A stretch of 28,920 bases of DNA from an uncultured Bacteroidales bacterium (GCA_934717675.1 CAKUYZ010000016.1:1-28920); one strand, 5' to 3'; numbered from the stretch's first letter, positions 1-7,836 are shown. The notes: generated from the sequence alone by a model not told the origin. Numbers and translations: made by a program.

Positions 1-596
1 CGGGGGGCTGTTGTGATTAGCTTTCATCTTTTTATCTTTGCATCTGCAATCACAGCCCATTATCTTGTTGGTGAATATTAGCCCCGGTTGTGATTAGCTT
101 TCATCTTTTTATCTTTGCATCTGCAATCACAGCCTTGTATGGCTCAATGTCCCTCCCGTATATGTTGTGATTAGCTTTCATCTTTTTATCTTTGCATCTG
201 CAATCACAGCTTAAATCTGTGATAAGATGAGTTGTGAGTAGTTGTGATTAGCTTTCATCTTTTTATCTTTGCATCTGCAATCACAGCGCCGACCACTGCA
301 TAGACGCGACGCGGTACGGTTGTGATTAGCTTTCATCTTTTTATCTTTGCATCTGCAATCACAGCTGTACCGCTCCAGCATATCGTTTTTTTCTCGTTGT
401 GATTAGCTTTCATCTTTTTATCTTTGCATCTGCAATCACAGCAGTGGTTTTCATTGTCTTGTTTGTTTTGTTGTTGTGATTAGCTTTCATCTTTTTATCT
501 TTGCATCTGCAATCACAGCTATTGGTGTCGTCTGAAGCTAGCGACTGGTGTTGTGATTAGCTTTCATCTTTTTATCTTTGCATCTGCAATCACAGC
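1..596 (+). CRISPR. Type II-C CRISPR array, 8 identical 47-nt repeats
   Basis: Eight identical 47-nt repeats begin at 10, 87, 164, 241, 319, 396, 473 and 550. Each starts GTTGTGATTAGCTTTC and ends GCAATCACAGC. Seven complete spacers lie between them: six of 30 nt and one of 31 nt (288-318). Bases 1-9 are the end of a further spacer, so the array continues beyond the left edge. The strand is set by the tracrRNA at 6601-6616, which is a perfect reverse complement of repeat positions 2-17; crRNA is therefore read rightwards, towards and convergent with cas2. Repeat length and adjacency to cas9-cas1-cas2 fit type II-C of Bacteroidota. I saw no spacer with a match elsewhere in the window by eye. 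No degenerate terminal repeat is obvious at the right end. Confidence 0.99.
10..580 (+). promoter_or_regulatory. Promoter-like motif inside every CRISPR repeat
   Basis: Within each repeat, positions 1-4 read GTTG and positions 24-31 read TATCTTTG, with 19 nt between them. This matches the Bacteroidota primary-sigma promoter (TTTG near -33, TAnnTTTG near -7). In the first repeat the boxes are 10-13 and 33-40; in the last, 550-553 and 573-580. A transcript would start around repeat position 35-38 and run through the last ten or so bases of the repeat into the spacer. The tracrRNA promoter in this locus has the same spacing. Function is inferred; the motif and its spacing are seen directly. Confidence 0.6.
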
Positions 597-664
597 ACAA
601 TGCCAGTAACGATATGTGTTCTATGTTGTTACAGTGATTTGATGGCAAGAAAAAATTGCAGCGA
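597..664 (+). other. Array trailing end between last repeat and terminator
   Basis: This AT-rich stretch follows the last intact repeat. It contains GTTGTTACAGTGATTTG at 625-641, which only loosely resembles the repeat start and may be a decayed terminal repeat. No convincing coding sequence is seen. If the promoter motif in the last repeat is active, this stretch would be transcribed as a spacer-like RNA with no following repeat and would end at the terminator just to the right. Confidence 0.4.
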
Positions 665-705
665 AAAAGGGGAAAGGCCTCATCTTTTTGAGCCTTTCCC
701 CTTTT
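665..705. terminator. Bidirectional terminator between array and cas operon
   Basis: A perfect 14-bp inverted repeat, AAAAGGGGAAAGGC (665-678) and its complement (692-705), encloses a 13-nt loop. It is followed by T-rich sequence on the plus strand, and the run of A on its left gives a U-tract on the minus strand. It sits between the rightward CRISPR transcription and the leftward cas2 end, so it can stop both. Confidence 0.85.
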
Positions 706-713
706 CTGTTTCT

Positions 714-1055
714 CTAAAACTCATCGAAAAGCTGTGTGGGCTCTGGCGGCGGTGTGCGACGCTTGCCATACATAACTTCAATCTCACCAAATTGTTTGTC
801 CGTTATCCGCATCATGCTCACCATGCCTACGTCCGGCGCGAAGTTACGCACGCGCTCCATGTGTACATCTGCGTGTTCACGGCTGCCACAGTGGCGGATA
901 TAGACGGAGTATTGGAACATCCTGAAACCATCGCCAAGCAGGTCTTTCCTAAACTGGGTGGCGGATGCCCTGCTGTGCTTATCGCACGTGGGGATGTCAA
1001 AAGATACCATAATCCACATGACTCTGTATGCGCTTAATGCCAATCTGCTCAACAT
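714..1055 (-). CDS. cas2: CRISPR-associated endonuclease Cas2
   Basis: A 113-residue protein and the second subunit of the Cas1-Cas2 spacer integrase. The beta1 strand MWIMVSFDIPT contains the conserved aspartate (D20). The segments QFRKDLLGDGF, MFQYSVYIRHC and TDKQFGEIEVMYG follow the usual ferredoxin-like Cas2 of type II systems. I chose the ATG at 1055 because the residues MLSRLALSAYR before the first strand match the normal N-terminal extension of type II Cas2. The reading frame is open further upstream but runs over cas1. The start overlaps the cas1 stop by 7 nt, pointing to translational coupling. It is the last gene of the operon and is followed by a strong terminator. Confidence 0.96.
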   Translation of the reverse strand: MLSRLALSAYRVMWIMVSFDIPTCDKHSRASATQFRKDLLGDGFRMFQYSVYIRHCGSREHADVHMERVRNFAPDVGMVSMMRITDKQFGEIEVMYGKRRTPPPEPTQLFDEF

Positions 1056-1990
1056 ATCATTTCGGGATATAAGATTCGTCTCGCCTCGCCGCAGAAACAG
1101 GCGGCCACTGATGCCGTTGTGACGGCCACTGCGTTCATCAGCGGACTTGTCTTGCCGTCCATCCTCACGTCGGCTTGCGGCAGTAGGAGTAATTCGCGCT
1201 TTGCCTCCTTTGTAAGTTCTCCTTTGCAGTCCTCTCGCGCCATTAGTTTCACCACCAGCGCATCCACCACGGGGCGATAAGGCTCCATGATGTCGTCCGC
1301 CAGGCAGTAGGCGTTGTACTTGTTGCGGTGGAAGATTCCTAGCGTTGGCGACAACCCGCTGCCTACCAGGGCGCGGGCCACCAGGGCGCGGACAATGGCA
1401 TACCCGTAGTTGAGCGGCGGGTTGGGCCACTCTCCGTCAGGGTCGCGGCGGAAGCCGTCAATGCGCTTGGCGAAGAGACATTTCCAATAGTAGGCGGCTG
1501 CTCGCCCCTCTATGTTGTCAGGGTCGCCGCTGCGCACGGCAGCGACCCATTCTGCCATGCATTGGTGGTTGTCTGCCGTGGCATCGTTCAACACCGCTCC
1601 TTGGTTTGCGATCTTGGCCCGCACGGTCTGTTGCCACATCTGTTTTTTTAGTGGCAATGTCGCCTCCGTCTGTTTGCGCATCCGCTCTGTTAGTGTGGTG
1701 TTTGCGCAGAGGGGCAACATCAGTCCCGTGGGCATCATGTGGTCGTCGCATACCGCAACGGCGCAGTCGGTTTCCGCCAGACTGGCCATAAGCCCCGCCG
1801 TCATGGTCACTTGGCGGTTCTCCACCATCAGCAGGCCAAGGTCTTCTATTGGCACTGTGCGCTCACACTGCCGTTTAAAGGCCTCGTCAACTTTGTCGCA
1901 CCGCTCCACCTCCGCCATCTTCACCACCATCTGACCGTTGCGCAATGAGAGGTAGCTCGGCGTGCTTATCAAAATTGTCCGCTTAATCAT
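1049..1990 (-). CDS. cas1: CRISPR-associated endonuclease/integrase Cas1
   Basis: A 313-residue Cas1 that integrates new spacers together with Cas2. Likely metal-binding catalytic residues are E161 (NIEGRAAAYYW), H221 (GIFHRNKYN) and E236 in the DDIMEPYRP segment. The N-terminus MIKRTILISTPSYLSLRNGQ is the usual type II Cas1 start, so I start at the ATG at 1990 and not at the longer in-frame ATG at 2032. The chosen start overlaps the cas9 stop codon by 8 nt. No csn2 or cas4 is present, consistent with subtype II-C. Confidence 0.97.
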   Translation of the reverse strand: MIKRTILISTPSYLSLRNGQMVVKMAEVERCDKVDEAFKRQCERTVPIEDLGLLMVENRQVTMTAGLMASLAETDCAVAVCDDHMMPTGLMLPLCANTTLTERMRKQTEATLPLKKQMWQQTVRAKIANQGAVLNDATADNHQCMAEWVAAVRSGDPDNIEGRAAAYYWKCLFAKRIDGFRRDPDGEWPNPPLNYGYAIVRALVARALVGSGLSPTLGIFHRNKYNAYCLADDIMEPYRPVVDALVVKLMAREDCKGELTKEAKRELLLLPQADVRMDGKTSPLMNAVAVTTASVAACFCGEARRILYPEMIC

Positions 1991-4900
1991 CCTCATCAAT
2001 CTTTTTGAGTGAGACATTCCCAAGGCGGTCAACTTCGAGGGGGAGGCAGATGCTCTTGATTGCGATGCCGTCGAGTGACGTGATTTTGTTGTGCCTACCC
2101 AATTCTCCTTGTCCTATGAACTTTCCTCCATCAACGATAACCTTGGAAACTGATGCAGGGGTGAAGTCGGCCCCTGTTCCACTGCACGACACAAACTTGT
2201 ATATTCTGTTCTTGTCCTCTATGGTTTTCTCTCCATTCTTCGGAACGTAGACAAGGTCATTGGGAGATAGGACGAAGAGCAGTTTGTTGCCGTTCTTGTC
2301 GGTCTCGGGTGCAGGCGAAAGCCCTTGCAGACGGCGGTCTATGACCGTACGGAGCGGCACGGTGAAGCCGTTGCGCCCTCCTTTGCCATCGTTGTAAATG
2401 GCGAAGAAGAGATTTGTCCCTTTGGCTGCCTCAACGAATTTGCTGCCCTTGTTGCCTGATAGGCCGACCTGTTGCTTGCCCAATGGTGACGACTCCGTCC
2501 TCCTTACCTTGTATATCGGCTTATGCGGCTTACCGTCATTGAGCGTCACGATGTTCTCATTCAACCATTTGATGCCGTCTGCGCTGAACGCCGTACTGGT
2601 TCCGTTGGGCCACAGGTGCAAGTGGTTGGTCAGGATCTTCCTGATGCCCGTGTCGGATATGGAATCGATCTTTTTCTTTATGGCGTCTGTGTCGGTTAGT
2701 TTTCCAAAGATGTCAGATAGGCTGCTTAGGAATCGCGTTGCGTAAACTTGATCCTTCCCGTCTTTGCTCCAAGTGAACACGTCCACTTTGTCTCCCTTTA
2801 TCTCCTCTTGCCAAACGTCGCCATCTGCCTTTAGCGATGCTACAATCTCCTTGTCCGTCAGGCCGCTCTCCATGAGTTTGGTCACCTTGCGGCGCAACGG
2901 CTTGCTCGCAATCTGCATCTTGGGTGTGGCCTTGGCTTCATCATTTTGTGCCGTCAAGCGATCGCGCAGAGCCTTGACGGCTTCTGTTAGCGTCACGCTC
3001 TCTTTCGTCTGGAGGTTCACTAGTCCCCACACCGTGTCTTTGTGAAGAGACTGGCGTATGGCGTACGTGGTCTGTTTGTCTGGCATGCGCTTGCCGTTCA
3101 CTGTCTTTGTGTAGTGGTTCGTGGTCCTGGTCACAATCCGCTCACGGTGCTTTATGCTCACTGTGATGCCCTCCAGGGTCTTCTTGAGGTCCGATGGGAA
3201 TGTTGGCCACGGCAGTTTCACTACCCAGCCGTTCTGACTGTCTTTTTGGCAAACTGATTGTTTCAGACGGTCGAACTCGCCGACGCTGAACTTGCCGTCT
3301 TCCCCTGCCGCGTTGTTGGATATGTAATTCACCATTGCGAGATTGGCGCAGGCAATGACGATGGCGTCCATGGCGTGGTGCCTGTGGTCTATCCTCTTCT
3401 TGTTGAAGCCCTTCAGCATGTCGGTCGGCACGGTGGGAATCTCGTGGCCGTTGCTCGTGGCAATGAAATGCTTGTCTCGGTCGCCCTTGTCTTCCACCTT
3501 GTCGTCCAAGGCCTTGAAGCGCGGCATTATAATCTCGTTCCACTTGTCGTTCACGCCCCAGTCGTGTTTCAGTTTGTCTGTCACAGCGCCGGTGCATACA
3601 ACCACGTTTTTCGAGACCGCTCCGCCGTCTTTCTCTGCGCCTCTCACAATGCTGGATAGCAACGACTTCACCAGCACCGCAATGTGGCGCGTGTCATTCA
3701 TCTGGCGGCTGCTGAAGCCTTGTGGCAGTTCGGTGCGCAGCAGGTTCTCCCTCTTGCGGGGGGTGCGTGCGTATGTCTTTTCCACGTGCTGCCTATACTC
3801 TTCGGGCGTGAACACTCTCGCCTTGCGCCCGCCGCCAAGCTCAATCTCTCGGCCCTGCGCGCTCTCGATGTAGTCCATGGCCATCTTGTTGCCCTTGTCT
3901 TTGTTCACGGCGGCTTCGCATATCACTTTGTTGTTGAACGAGTCGTCGTAATAGAGCGAGCGGGGGATTATGTGCTCTATCTCGTAGTCCTTTGTAAAAA
4001 GACGGGCCAGGCTAATGTATTCGCCCGTGTATGGTGACTGGTAGCTTTGCTCAATCCAGTGCCTGTAGGCCTCAATGTCTTCCATCGATGGCTCTGGCTC
4101 TAAGGCGACAGCCCTTACGGCCTCCAAACAGATTTTTAGTTTTGTCTGTTGGATTGGGGAGAACGGCTGGACGTCGTCACATTTCCCGGCCAACTCGCGC
4201 AGCAACTGGCGTATCCGTTCGTTATCTTCCTCGCGCTTGGCCAGGTCTTTGGTCATCTGTTGCCGCTCCGCATTGGTTTTCTTCAGCTCGCGGGCCATCT
4301 CTATGTGGATTTCGTCAATCTTGCCAAACCGTCTCCACACGTCGGCCACCACCCTCATTGTCTCCAGCACCACCTGCTCCACAATCGGGTTTCGCAGCGA
4401 GCCATGACGGAATTTTTTGAGCCATGCGTCAATGTCCTTTGGCTTCTCCATGGTCTCTTTCTCCATCCCGACCGTTTTGCCATACACGGCCATGCAGGCC
4501 ATCCAAGGCCTGAGGCCCTGAAAGTCCTCTTCGTGGTGGAAGCCCGCCCAAACTTCGCGCTCCTCATTGCTTATCGTCGGGTCGTCCTCGCCATCCATTA
4601 TGTGGCTAAGCCTCTCTCGCGTCTTGGCGTCTATGTTGTCCCAACTCCATGCGCCGCCTCGCCTCATAAGAGGCAGAAGCCGTTTTATGGCGCGGAGTGA
4701 GTATGCGGCGTAGTCTTTTGTGGGTTTCAGTGAGCGGAACGCTTGCGCCGTCTCATCGGGTGGCAAGCCGTTGGCCGCGGCCCATTTCTTCATCGCTTTG
4801 TCAAACTCTTTCTGGTCTGTCACGGAGTAAGATATGTGCCACAGCATCTCCTCGTTCGTCAGCTCGCTGTTGTGCCTTTGCTTCAGCAGCTCCAGGGCCG

Positions 4901-6485
4901 CGCCTTTCTCCTTGAGGCTGGGGGCGGCCTTTTTCAGGCATTTTATGAGTTCGGCGCGTGTCTCGTAGCAGGGGTAGTTCTTGCCTTCCACCATGTTCAC
5001 TCTGAAAGGTTCGCGGCCTTCTCCCTCCGCGTCTTTTCTCTTTCCTTTGCCTTTCTTGAGGCCCAGGAGCTCCAGCACCTTGTCAGAGTCTATGCTTCCC
5101 CTCTCCGTCAGCGCGTTGAATAGCTTCTCCCGCTCTTTGTCCGTCAAGATGTCGTTGTCTCCGACCATCCTTGTGTCGGTCACTTTCAAGTCGTTGACAA
5201 ACTGCCAAAGGCGAAACTCCTGGAATGCGGGGTGTGAGCGTGGCGCGCATTTGATTTTCTTCTCAACCTTCTGGCCGTCACTGCTCACGTAGGTGCGGCC
5301 TCCCTCTAGTGGGCAATCCGCTATGGTTGATTTTTTGCTCTTCAGCGGACGTTGGTAGAGGATTATGTCGTCAATGATCAGGCGTGCCAACCCGCGGCGC
5401 GTCAGCTCGTTGCGGTGAGCGGGGTTGTTGGGGTATAGCTCGGCTGCGCATCTGTTGAGAATGTCGTTGTCGGTCAGCTCTTTATGATATTTGGCCTGCG
5501 TGGCCAATATTGTCTCCAGCTCTTGTCTGTAGAAGTCGCGGTCCACCACTGTCACCTTGCCGCCAATGAGCTTGTCGTCTGGCTTTTCCATCAGGCTGTC
5601 GTAGAGATATTCGCCCACAGTCTTGTGGCTGCCTTTGATTCTCTGTTCGGTCTTCAGTTTCAAGAGCGTCCAGTCGTTTTCGTTAGGGGATGCGTAGGTC
5701 GGCTCTTTCCCATCTTTTGTCGTCTTGATGCACTCCATTTGAGTGCCAATCAGCGTGTTGGTGTCGCCGTTGTATGCATATGCCATCGTTCCGCCGTCGT
5801 CAAACAGCAGGGTCACCATTCGTCTACCTCGCTTGCTTGCGCCATCGGCTGGCGTGACCCCCATCACGGTCACGTCCACGGCCTCTTTCTTCTCACCCTC
5901 TTTTTCTGTGGGGATGTTCGTGTCTGTTCTAGACGCTTTGTAACCTCTCTTTTGGTTGAAGCTCATCAGCACCCACGCCAGCTCTGTGCCGCTGATTGCC
6001 TCCCGCGTTGCCTTTTGGCGGAGGTAATATATTGTCCAGTCGTGAGATATGTTTTTGATCTCTGGGTGCTTGGCGGCGAAGTCGGCGCGCATCTCCTCAA
6101 ACGCTTGCGGGAAGACGAATTGGCCGTTGTCCCACTCCATCTTCGGCTCCATTCCTTTTCTGATGTTGCCATAGTCGTCTATTGCCGCCTCCATATGGGT
6201 GGGTAGCCAACCAAGCGTGCGGAGGGTGCGCAGCAATCTGGCCCTGCGCAACTTCTTTCGCTCGTTTCTGCGGCGTGCGGTGCGTGCGGTGCGCCGTGTG
6301 GCTGTTTGCGATACGCTGTTGCCTTGCTCAAATTTGCTCAGCAAGTCACCGTCCATCGGCAATATGCGGCTGCCCGCCGCCTCAATGCCCGTAAGGTTCA
6401 ACTTCTCGCCTGCCTCTTCCGCTTTCACAATGGCCCAGCCGATGCTGTTTGATCCCAAATCTAGTCCTAGAATTGTCTTGCTCAT
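1983..6485 (-). CDS. cas9: Type II-C CRISPR effector endonuclease Cas9
   Basis: An RNA-guided DNA endonuclease of 1500 residues, in the large Cas9 group of Bacteroidota. RuvC-I is at the N-terminus (LDLGSNSIGWA, D9). The arginine-rich bridge helix is at about 63-92. RuvC-II is IHIEMAREL with E729. HNH is YEIEHIIPRS with H838 and N852 (DDSFNNKV). RuvC-III is HRHHAMDAIV with H1037 and D1040. All nuclease motifs are therefore present and it should be active. The HNH position before the catalytic histidine is E837, where SpCas9 has D839. About 400 residues after RuvC-III are expected to form the wedge and PAM-interacting region. It is first in a cas9-cas1-cas2 operon, divergent from the tracrRNA gene. 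Confidence 0.99.
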   Translation of the reverse strand: MSKTILGLDLGSNSIGWAIVKAEEAGEKLNLTGIEAAGSRILPMDGDLLSKFEQGNSVSQTATRRTARTARRRNERKKLRRARLLRTLRTLGWLPTHMEAAIDDYGNIRKGMEPKMEWDNGQFVFPQAFEEMRADFAAKHPEIKNISHDWTIYYLRQKATREAISGTELAWVLMSFNQKRGYKASRTDTNIPTEKEGEKKEAVDVTVMGVTPADGASKRGRRMVTLLFDDGGTMAYAYNGDTNTLIGTQMECIKTTKDGKEPTYASPNENDWTLLKLKTEQRIKGSHKTVGEYLYDSLMEKPDDKLIGGKVTVVDRDFYRQELETILATQAKYHKELTDNDILNRCAAELYPNNPAHRNELTRRGLARLIIDDIILYQRPLKSKKSTIADCPLEGGRTYVSSDGQKVEKKIKCAPRSHPAFQEFRLWQFVNDLKVTDTRMVGDNDILTDKEREKLFNALTERGSIDSDKVLELLGLKKGKGKRKDAEGEGREPFRVNMVEGKNYPCYETRAELIKCLKKAAPSLKEKGAALELLKQRHNSELTNEEMLWHISYSVTDQKEFDKAMKKWAAANGLPPDETAQAFRSLKPTKDYAAYSLRAIKRLLPLMRRGGAWSWDNIDAKTRERLSHIMDGEDDPTISNEEREVWAGFHHEEDFQGLRPWMACMAVYGKTVGMEKETMEKPKDIDAWLKKFRHGSLRNPIVEQVVLETMRVVADVWRRFGKIDEIHIEMARELKKTNAERQQMTKDLAKREEDNERIRQLLRELAGKCDDVQPFSPIQQTKLKICLEAVRAVALEPEPSMEDIEAYRHWIEQSYQSPYTGEYISLARLFTKDYEIEHIIPRSLYYDDSFNNKVICEAAVNKDKGNKMAMDYIESAQGREIELGGGRKARVFTPEEYRQHVEKTYARTPRKRENLLRTELPQGFSSRQMNDTRHIAVLVKSLLSSIVRGAEKDGGAVSKNVVVCTGAVTDKLKHDWGVNDKWNEIIMPRFKALDDKVEDKGDRDKHFIATSNGHEIPTVPTDMLKGFNKKRIDHRHHAMDAIVIACANLAMVNYISNNAAGEDGKFSVGEFDRLKQSVCQKDSQNGWVVKLPWPTFPSDLKKTLEGITVSIKHRERIVTRTTNHYTKTVNGKRMPDKQTTYAIRQSLHKDTVWGLVNLQTKESVTLTEAVKALRDRLTAQNDEAKATPKMQIASKPLRRKVTKLMESGLTDKEIVASLKADGDVWQEEIKGDKVDVFTWSKDGKDQVYATRFLSSLSDIFGKLTDTDAIKKKIDSISDTGIRKILTNHLHLWPNGTSTAFSADGIKWLNENIVTLNDGKPHKPIYKVRRTESSPLGKQQVGLSGNKGSKFVEAAKGTNLFFAIYNDGKGGRNGFTVPLRTVIDRRLQGLSPAPETDKNGNKLLFVLSPNDLVYVPKNGEKTIEDKNRIYKFVSCSGTGADFTPASVSKVIVDGGKFIGQGELGRHNKITSLDGIAIKSICLPLEVDRLGNVSLKKIDEDD

Positions 6486-6557
6486 AGTTTTGCTGTACTC
6501 TTTTGTGGTGAATGGTTATTTATAGATGCAATTTATGAATATATTTTCACATTTTCC

Positions 6558-6587
6558 TTGCGGGTGAGGATTTTATTCTTAAATTTG
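6558..6587 (+). promoter_or_regulatory. tracrRNA promoter
   Basis: CTTG ends at 6560 and TAAATTTG lies at 6580-6587, 19 nt apart, fitting the Bacteroidota -33/-7 consensus. Transcription would start near 6592, just before the anti-repeat. The spacing equals that between GTTG and TATCTTTG inside each CRISPR repeat. I could not identify an equally good promoter for cas9 on the minus strand in the 6486-6600 interval. Confidence 0.75.
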
Positions 6588-6591
6588 CCGC

Positions 6592-6703
6592 AGTAAAGAG
6601 TGAAAGCTAATCACAATAAGGATTATTCCGTTGTGAGTCATTAAGGGGGTGACCCTTTGGTGATAACTATTGAGGCGGGCTTCCTGCGGAGGCTCGCTTT
6701 TTT
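6592..6703 (+). ncRNA. tracrRNA of the type II-C system
   Basis: Bases 6601-6616 are a perfect 16-nt complement of the start of the CRISPR repeat (positions 2-17) and form the anti-repeat. It is followed by AATAAGGATTATTCCGTTGTG, which resembles the nexus module of known tracrRNAs (AAUAAGG...UCCGUU). Next come a 5-bp hairpin at 6643-6657 (AAGGG/CCCTT) and a terminator hairpin with a T run. The predicted length is about 110 nt; the 5' end is estimated from the promoter. It should pair with crRNA and load Cas9. A copy of GTTGTGA at 6630-6636, identical to the repeat start, could also pair with the anti-repeat end TCACAA (6611-6616), so an alternative intramolecular fold is possible. Confidence 0.9.
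6675..6703 (+). terminator. Intrinsic terminator of tracrRNA
   Basis: A stem of about 10 bp including G-U pairs (6675-6684 with 6688-6697) has a short TGCG loop. Six T residues follow at 6698-6703. Confidence 0.85.
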
Positions 6704-6854
6704 GTGTCCGCTATTTTGAGCTGCAGGTAATCTGTTATGGGTATTAATAAAAAGAACAAAGAGCGGCAGTTGGTGAGCATATCGTTGTCTTATAGTTATT
6801 TGCTGTGATATATATTGTTTCTTTAGAATGATTTAAATTACCTACTTTGTTGTA
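6704..6854. other. Intergenic, nothing recognised
   Basis: An AT-rich gap between the tracrRNA terminator and the flavodoxin promoter. It holds only very short open frames (the longest noted is about 23 codons from 6738) and no RNA gene that I can recognise. Confidence 0.5.
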
Positions 6855-6885
6855 TTGTGTCTAAATAGCCGAGAGCCTAACTTTG
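6855..6885 (+). promoter_or_regulatory. Flavodoxin promoter
   Basis: TTG at 6855-6857 and TAACTTTG at 6878-6885 are separated by 20 nt, a good Bacteroidota promoter. The predicted leader to the flavodoxin ATG at 6922 is about 30 nt and contains no hairpin that I could see. Confidence 0.75.
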
Positions 6886-6921
6886 CCTCCGTAAGTCAAA
6901 CAAATCAAGATTTTTCACATC

Positions 6922-7410
6922 ATGAGCAAAGTTATAGTTGTCTACGGTTCCACCACAGGAACCACGGAAGACGTGGCCGGACGCATTGCCTCGGCCCTTG
7001 GCGCGGAGTCCATCCCGGTATCCAACCTCACGGCCGATGTCATTGCCGCCAACGACGTCCTGGTGTTGGGCTCCTCCACGTGGGGCTGCGGCGAGCTGCA
7101 AGATGATTGGTACGATGGCGTGGAGAAGCTCAAGGCCGCCGATCTCAAGGGCAAGAAGGTGGCCGTCTTCGGGTGCGGCGACTCGGCCTCTTATTCCGAC
7201 ACGTTTTGCGATGCCATGTCCATCATCGCCAAGGCCGCTGTCGATGCAGGCGCGCAACTGATAGGCAAGGTCTCGACAGACGGCTACACGTTCGACAGCT
7301 CCGCCTCGGCCGATGGAGGCGAGTTCGTGGGCCTGGCCATAGACGAGATGAACGAGAGCGACAAGACCGATGGGCGCATTGCCGCATGGGTCAAGGCTTT
7401 GGCTCTGTAA
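6922..7410 (+). CDS. fldA: Flavodoxin
   Basis: A 162-residue FMN-binding electron carrier of the cytoplasm that replaces ferredoxin in low-potential electron transfer. The phosphate loop GSTTGTTEDVA is at about residues 9-19. The two FMN-ring loops are visible as SSTWGCGELQDDW (near 51-63) and FGCGDSASYSDTFCDA. The length suits a long-chain flavodoxin. It is the first gene after a clear promoter and is followed after 53 nt by a DUF2023 gene, a pairing I recall from other Bacteroidota. Many flavodoxins are induced by iron limitation, but I see no operator that proves this here. Confidence 0.96.
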   Translation: MSKVIVVYGSTTGTTEDVAGRIASALGAESIPVSNLTADVIAANDVLVLGSSTWGCGELQDDWYDGVEKLKAADLKGKKVAVFGCGDSASYSDTFCDAMSIIAKAAVDAGAQLIGKVSTDGYTFDSSASADGGEFVGLAIDEMNESDKTDGRIAAWVKALAL

Positions 7411-7463
7411 CTGCCCAATCCGGGACGACACACTTTTTAAAAGGGCAAAGAGGGTAGAGGGCG

Positions 7464-7808
7464 ATGGCAAACGAGGCGGCGGCTCATATGGTTCTCAGCA
7501 ACCATATCTACGAGTATCAGAAAGGAGTGAGAAACCTTGTCCTTTTCACCATCCGCAAGGAGCTTGCGGCGCAGGCCGTGGAGAGGCTCTCGCGGCTGGG
7601 CATAGACCACTTGGTGCAAGATGTTGGCGACTGCAACGTCAACATCTATTTCGGCCGCCCGCAGTGCGTCAAAGCCGTGAGGCCGTTCGTCTCCCGCCCG
7701 CTCTACGACCTTACGCCCGAGGAGGATTTTATCCTTGGCGCCCTGCTCGGCTATGACATCTGCCTCCAGTGCGAGAGATATTGCAGCCGCAGGGGAGCGG
7801 CCAGCTGA
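7464..7808 (+). CDS. DUF2023 family protein
   Basis: A 114-residue small soluble protein with no signal peptide or membrane span. The sequence (NHIYEYQKGVRNLVLFT near the start, then LGIDHLVQDVGDCNVNIYFG) matches my memory of DUF2023, a Bacteroidota family of unknown function often beside flavodoxin. The C-terminal part DICLQCERYC has three closely spaced cysteines. I use the ATG at 7464; an internal ATG at 7488 (MVLSNHIYEY) is an alternative and would fit the family N-terminus equally well. It probably shares the flavodoxin transcript, so a role in flavodoxin-linked redox chemistry is plausible but unproven. Confidence 0.8.
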   Translation: MANEAAAHMVLSNHIYEYQKGVRNLVLFTIRKELAAQAVERLSRLGIDHLVQDVGDCNVNIYFGRPQCVKAVRPFVSRPLYDLTPEEDFILGALLGYDICLQCERYCSRRGAAS

Positions 7809-7836
7809 CGCTTGTTTTCTTGAGTAGAGATGAACC

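Noticed and set aside
1..596. Spacers targeting sequences within this window, including the IS or Rhs genes
   Set aside because: Reading the seven full spacers against the window by eye gave no match beyond short chance words such as GTTGTGAGT; a real search of phage and plasmid databases was not possible.
600..1037. Rightward 145-codon frame across the terminator and cas2
   Set aside because: It runs antisense to cas2, crosses a strong terminator and shows no family features.
1512..6525. Many rightward frames of 60-240 codons opposite cas1 and cas9
   Set aside because: All are antisense shadows of GC-rich coding DNA; no motifs, no promoters, and the cas proteins explain the sequence fully.
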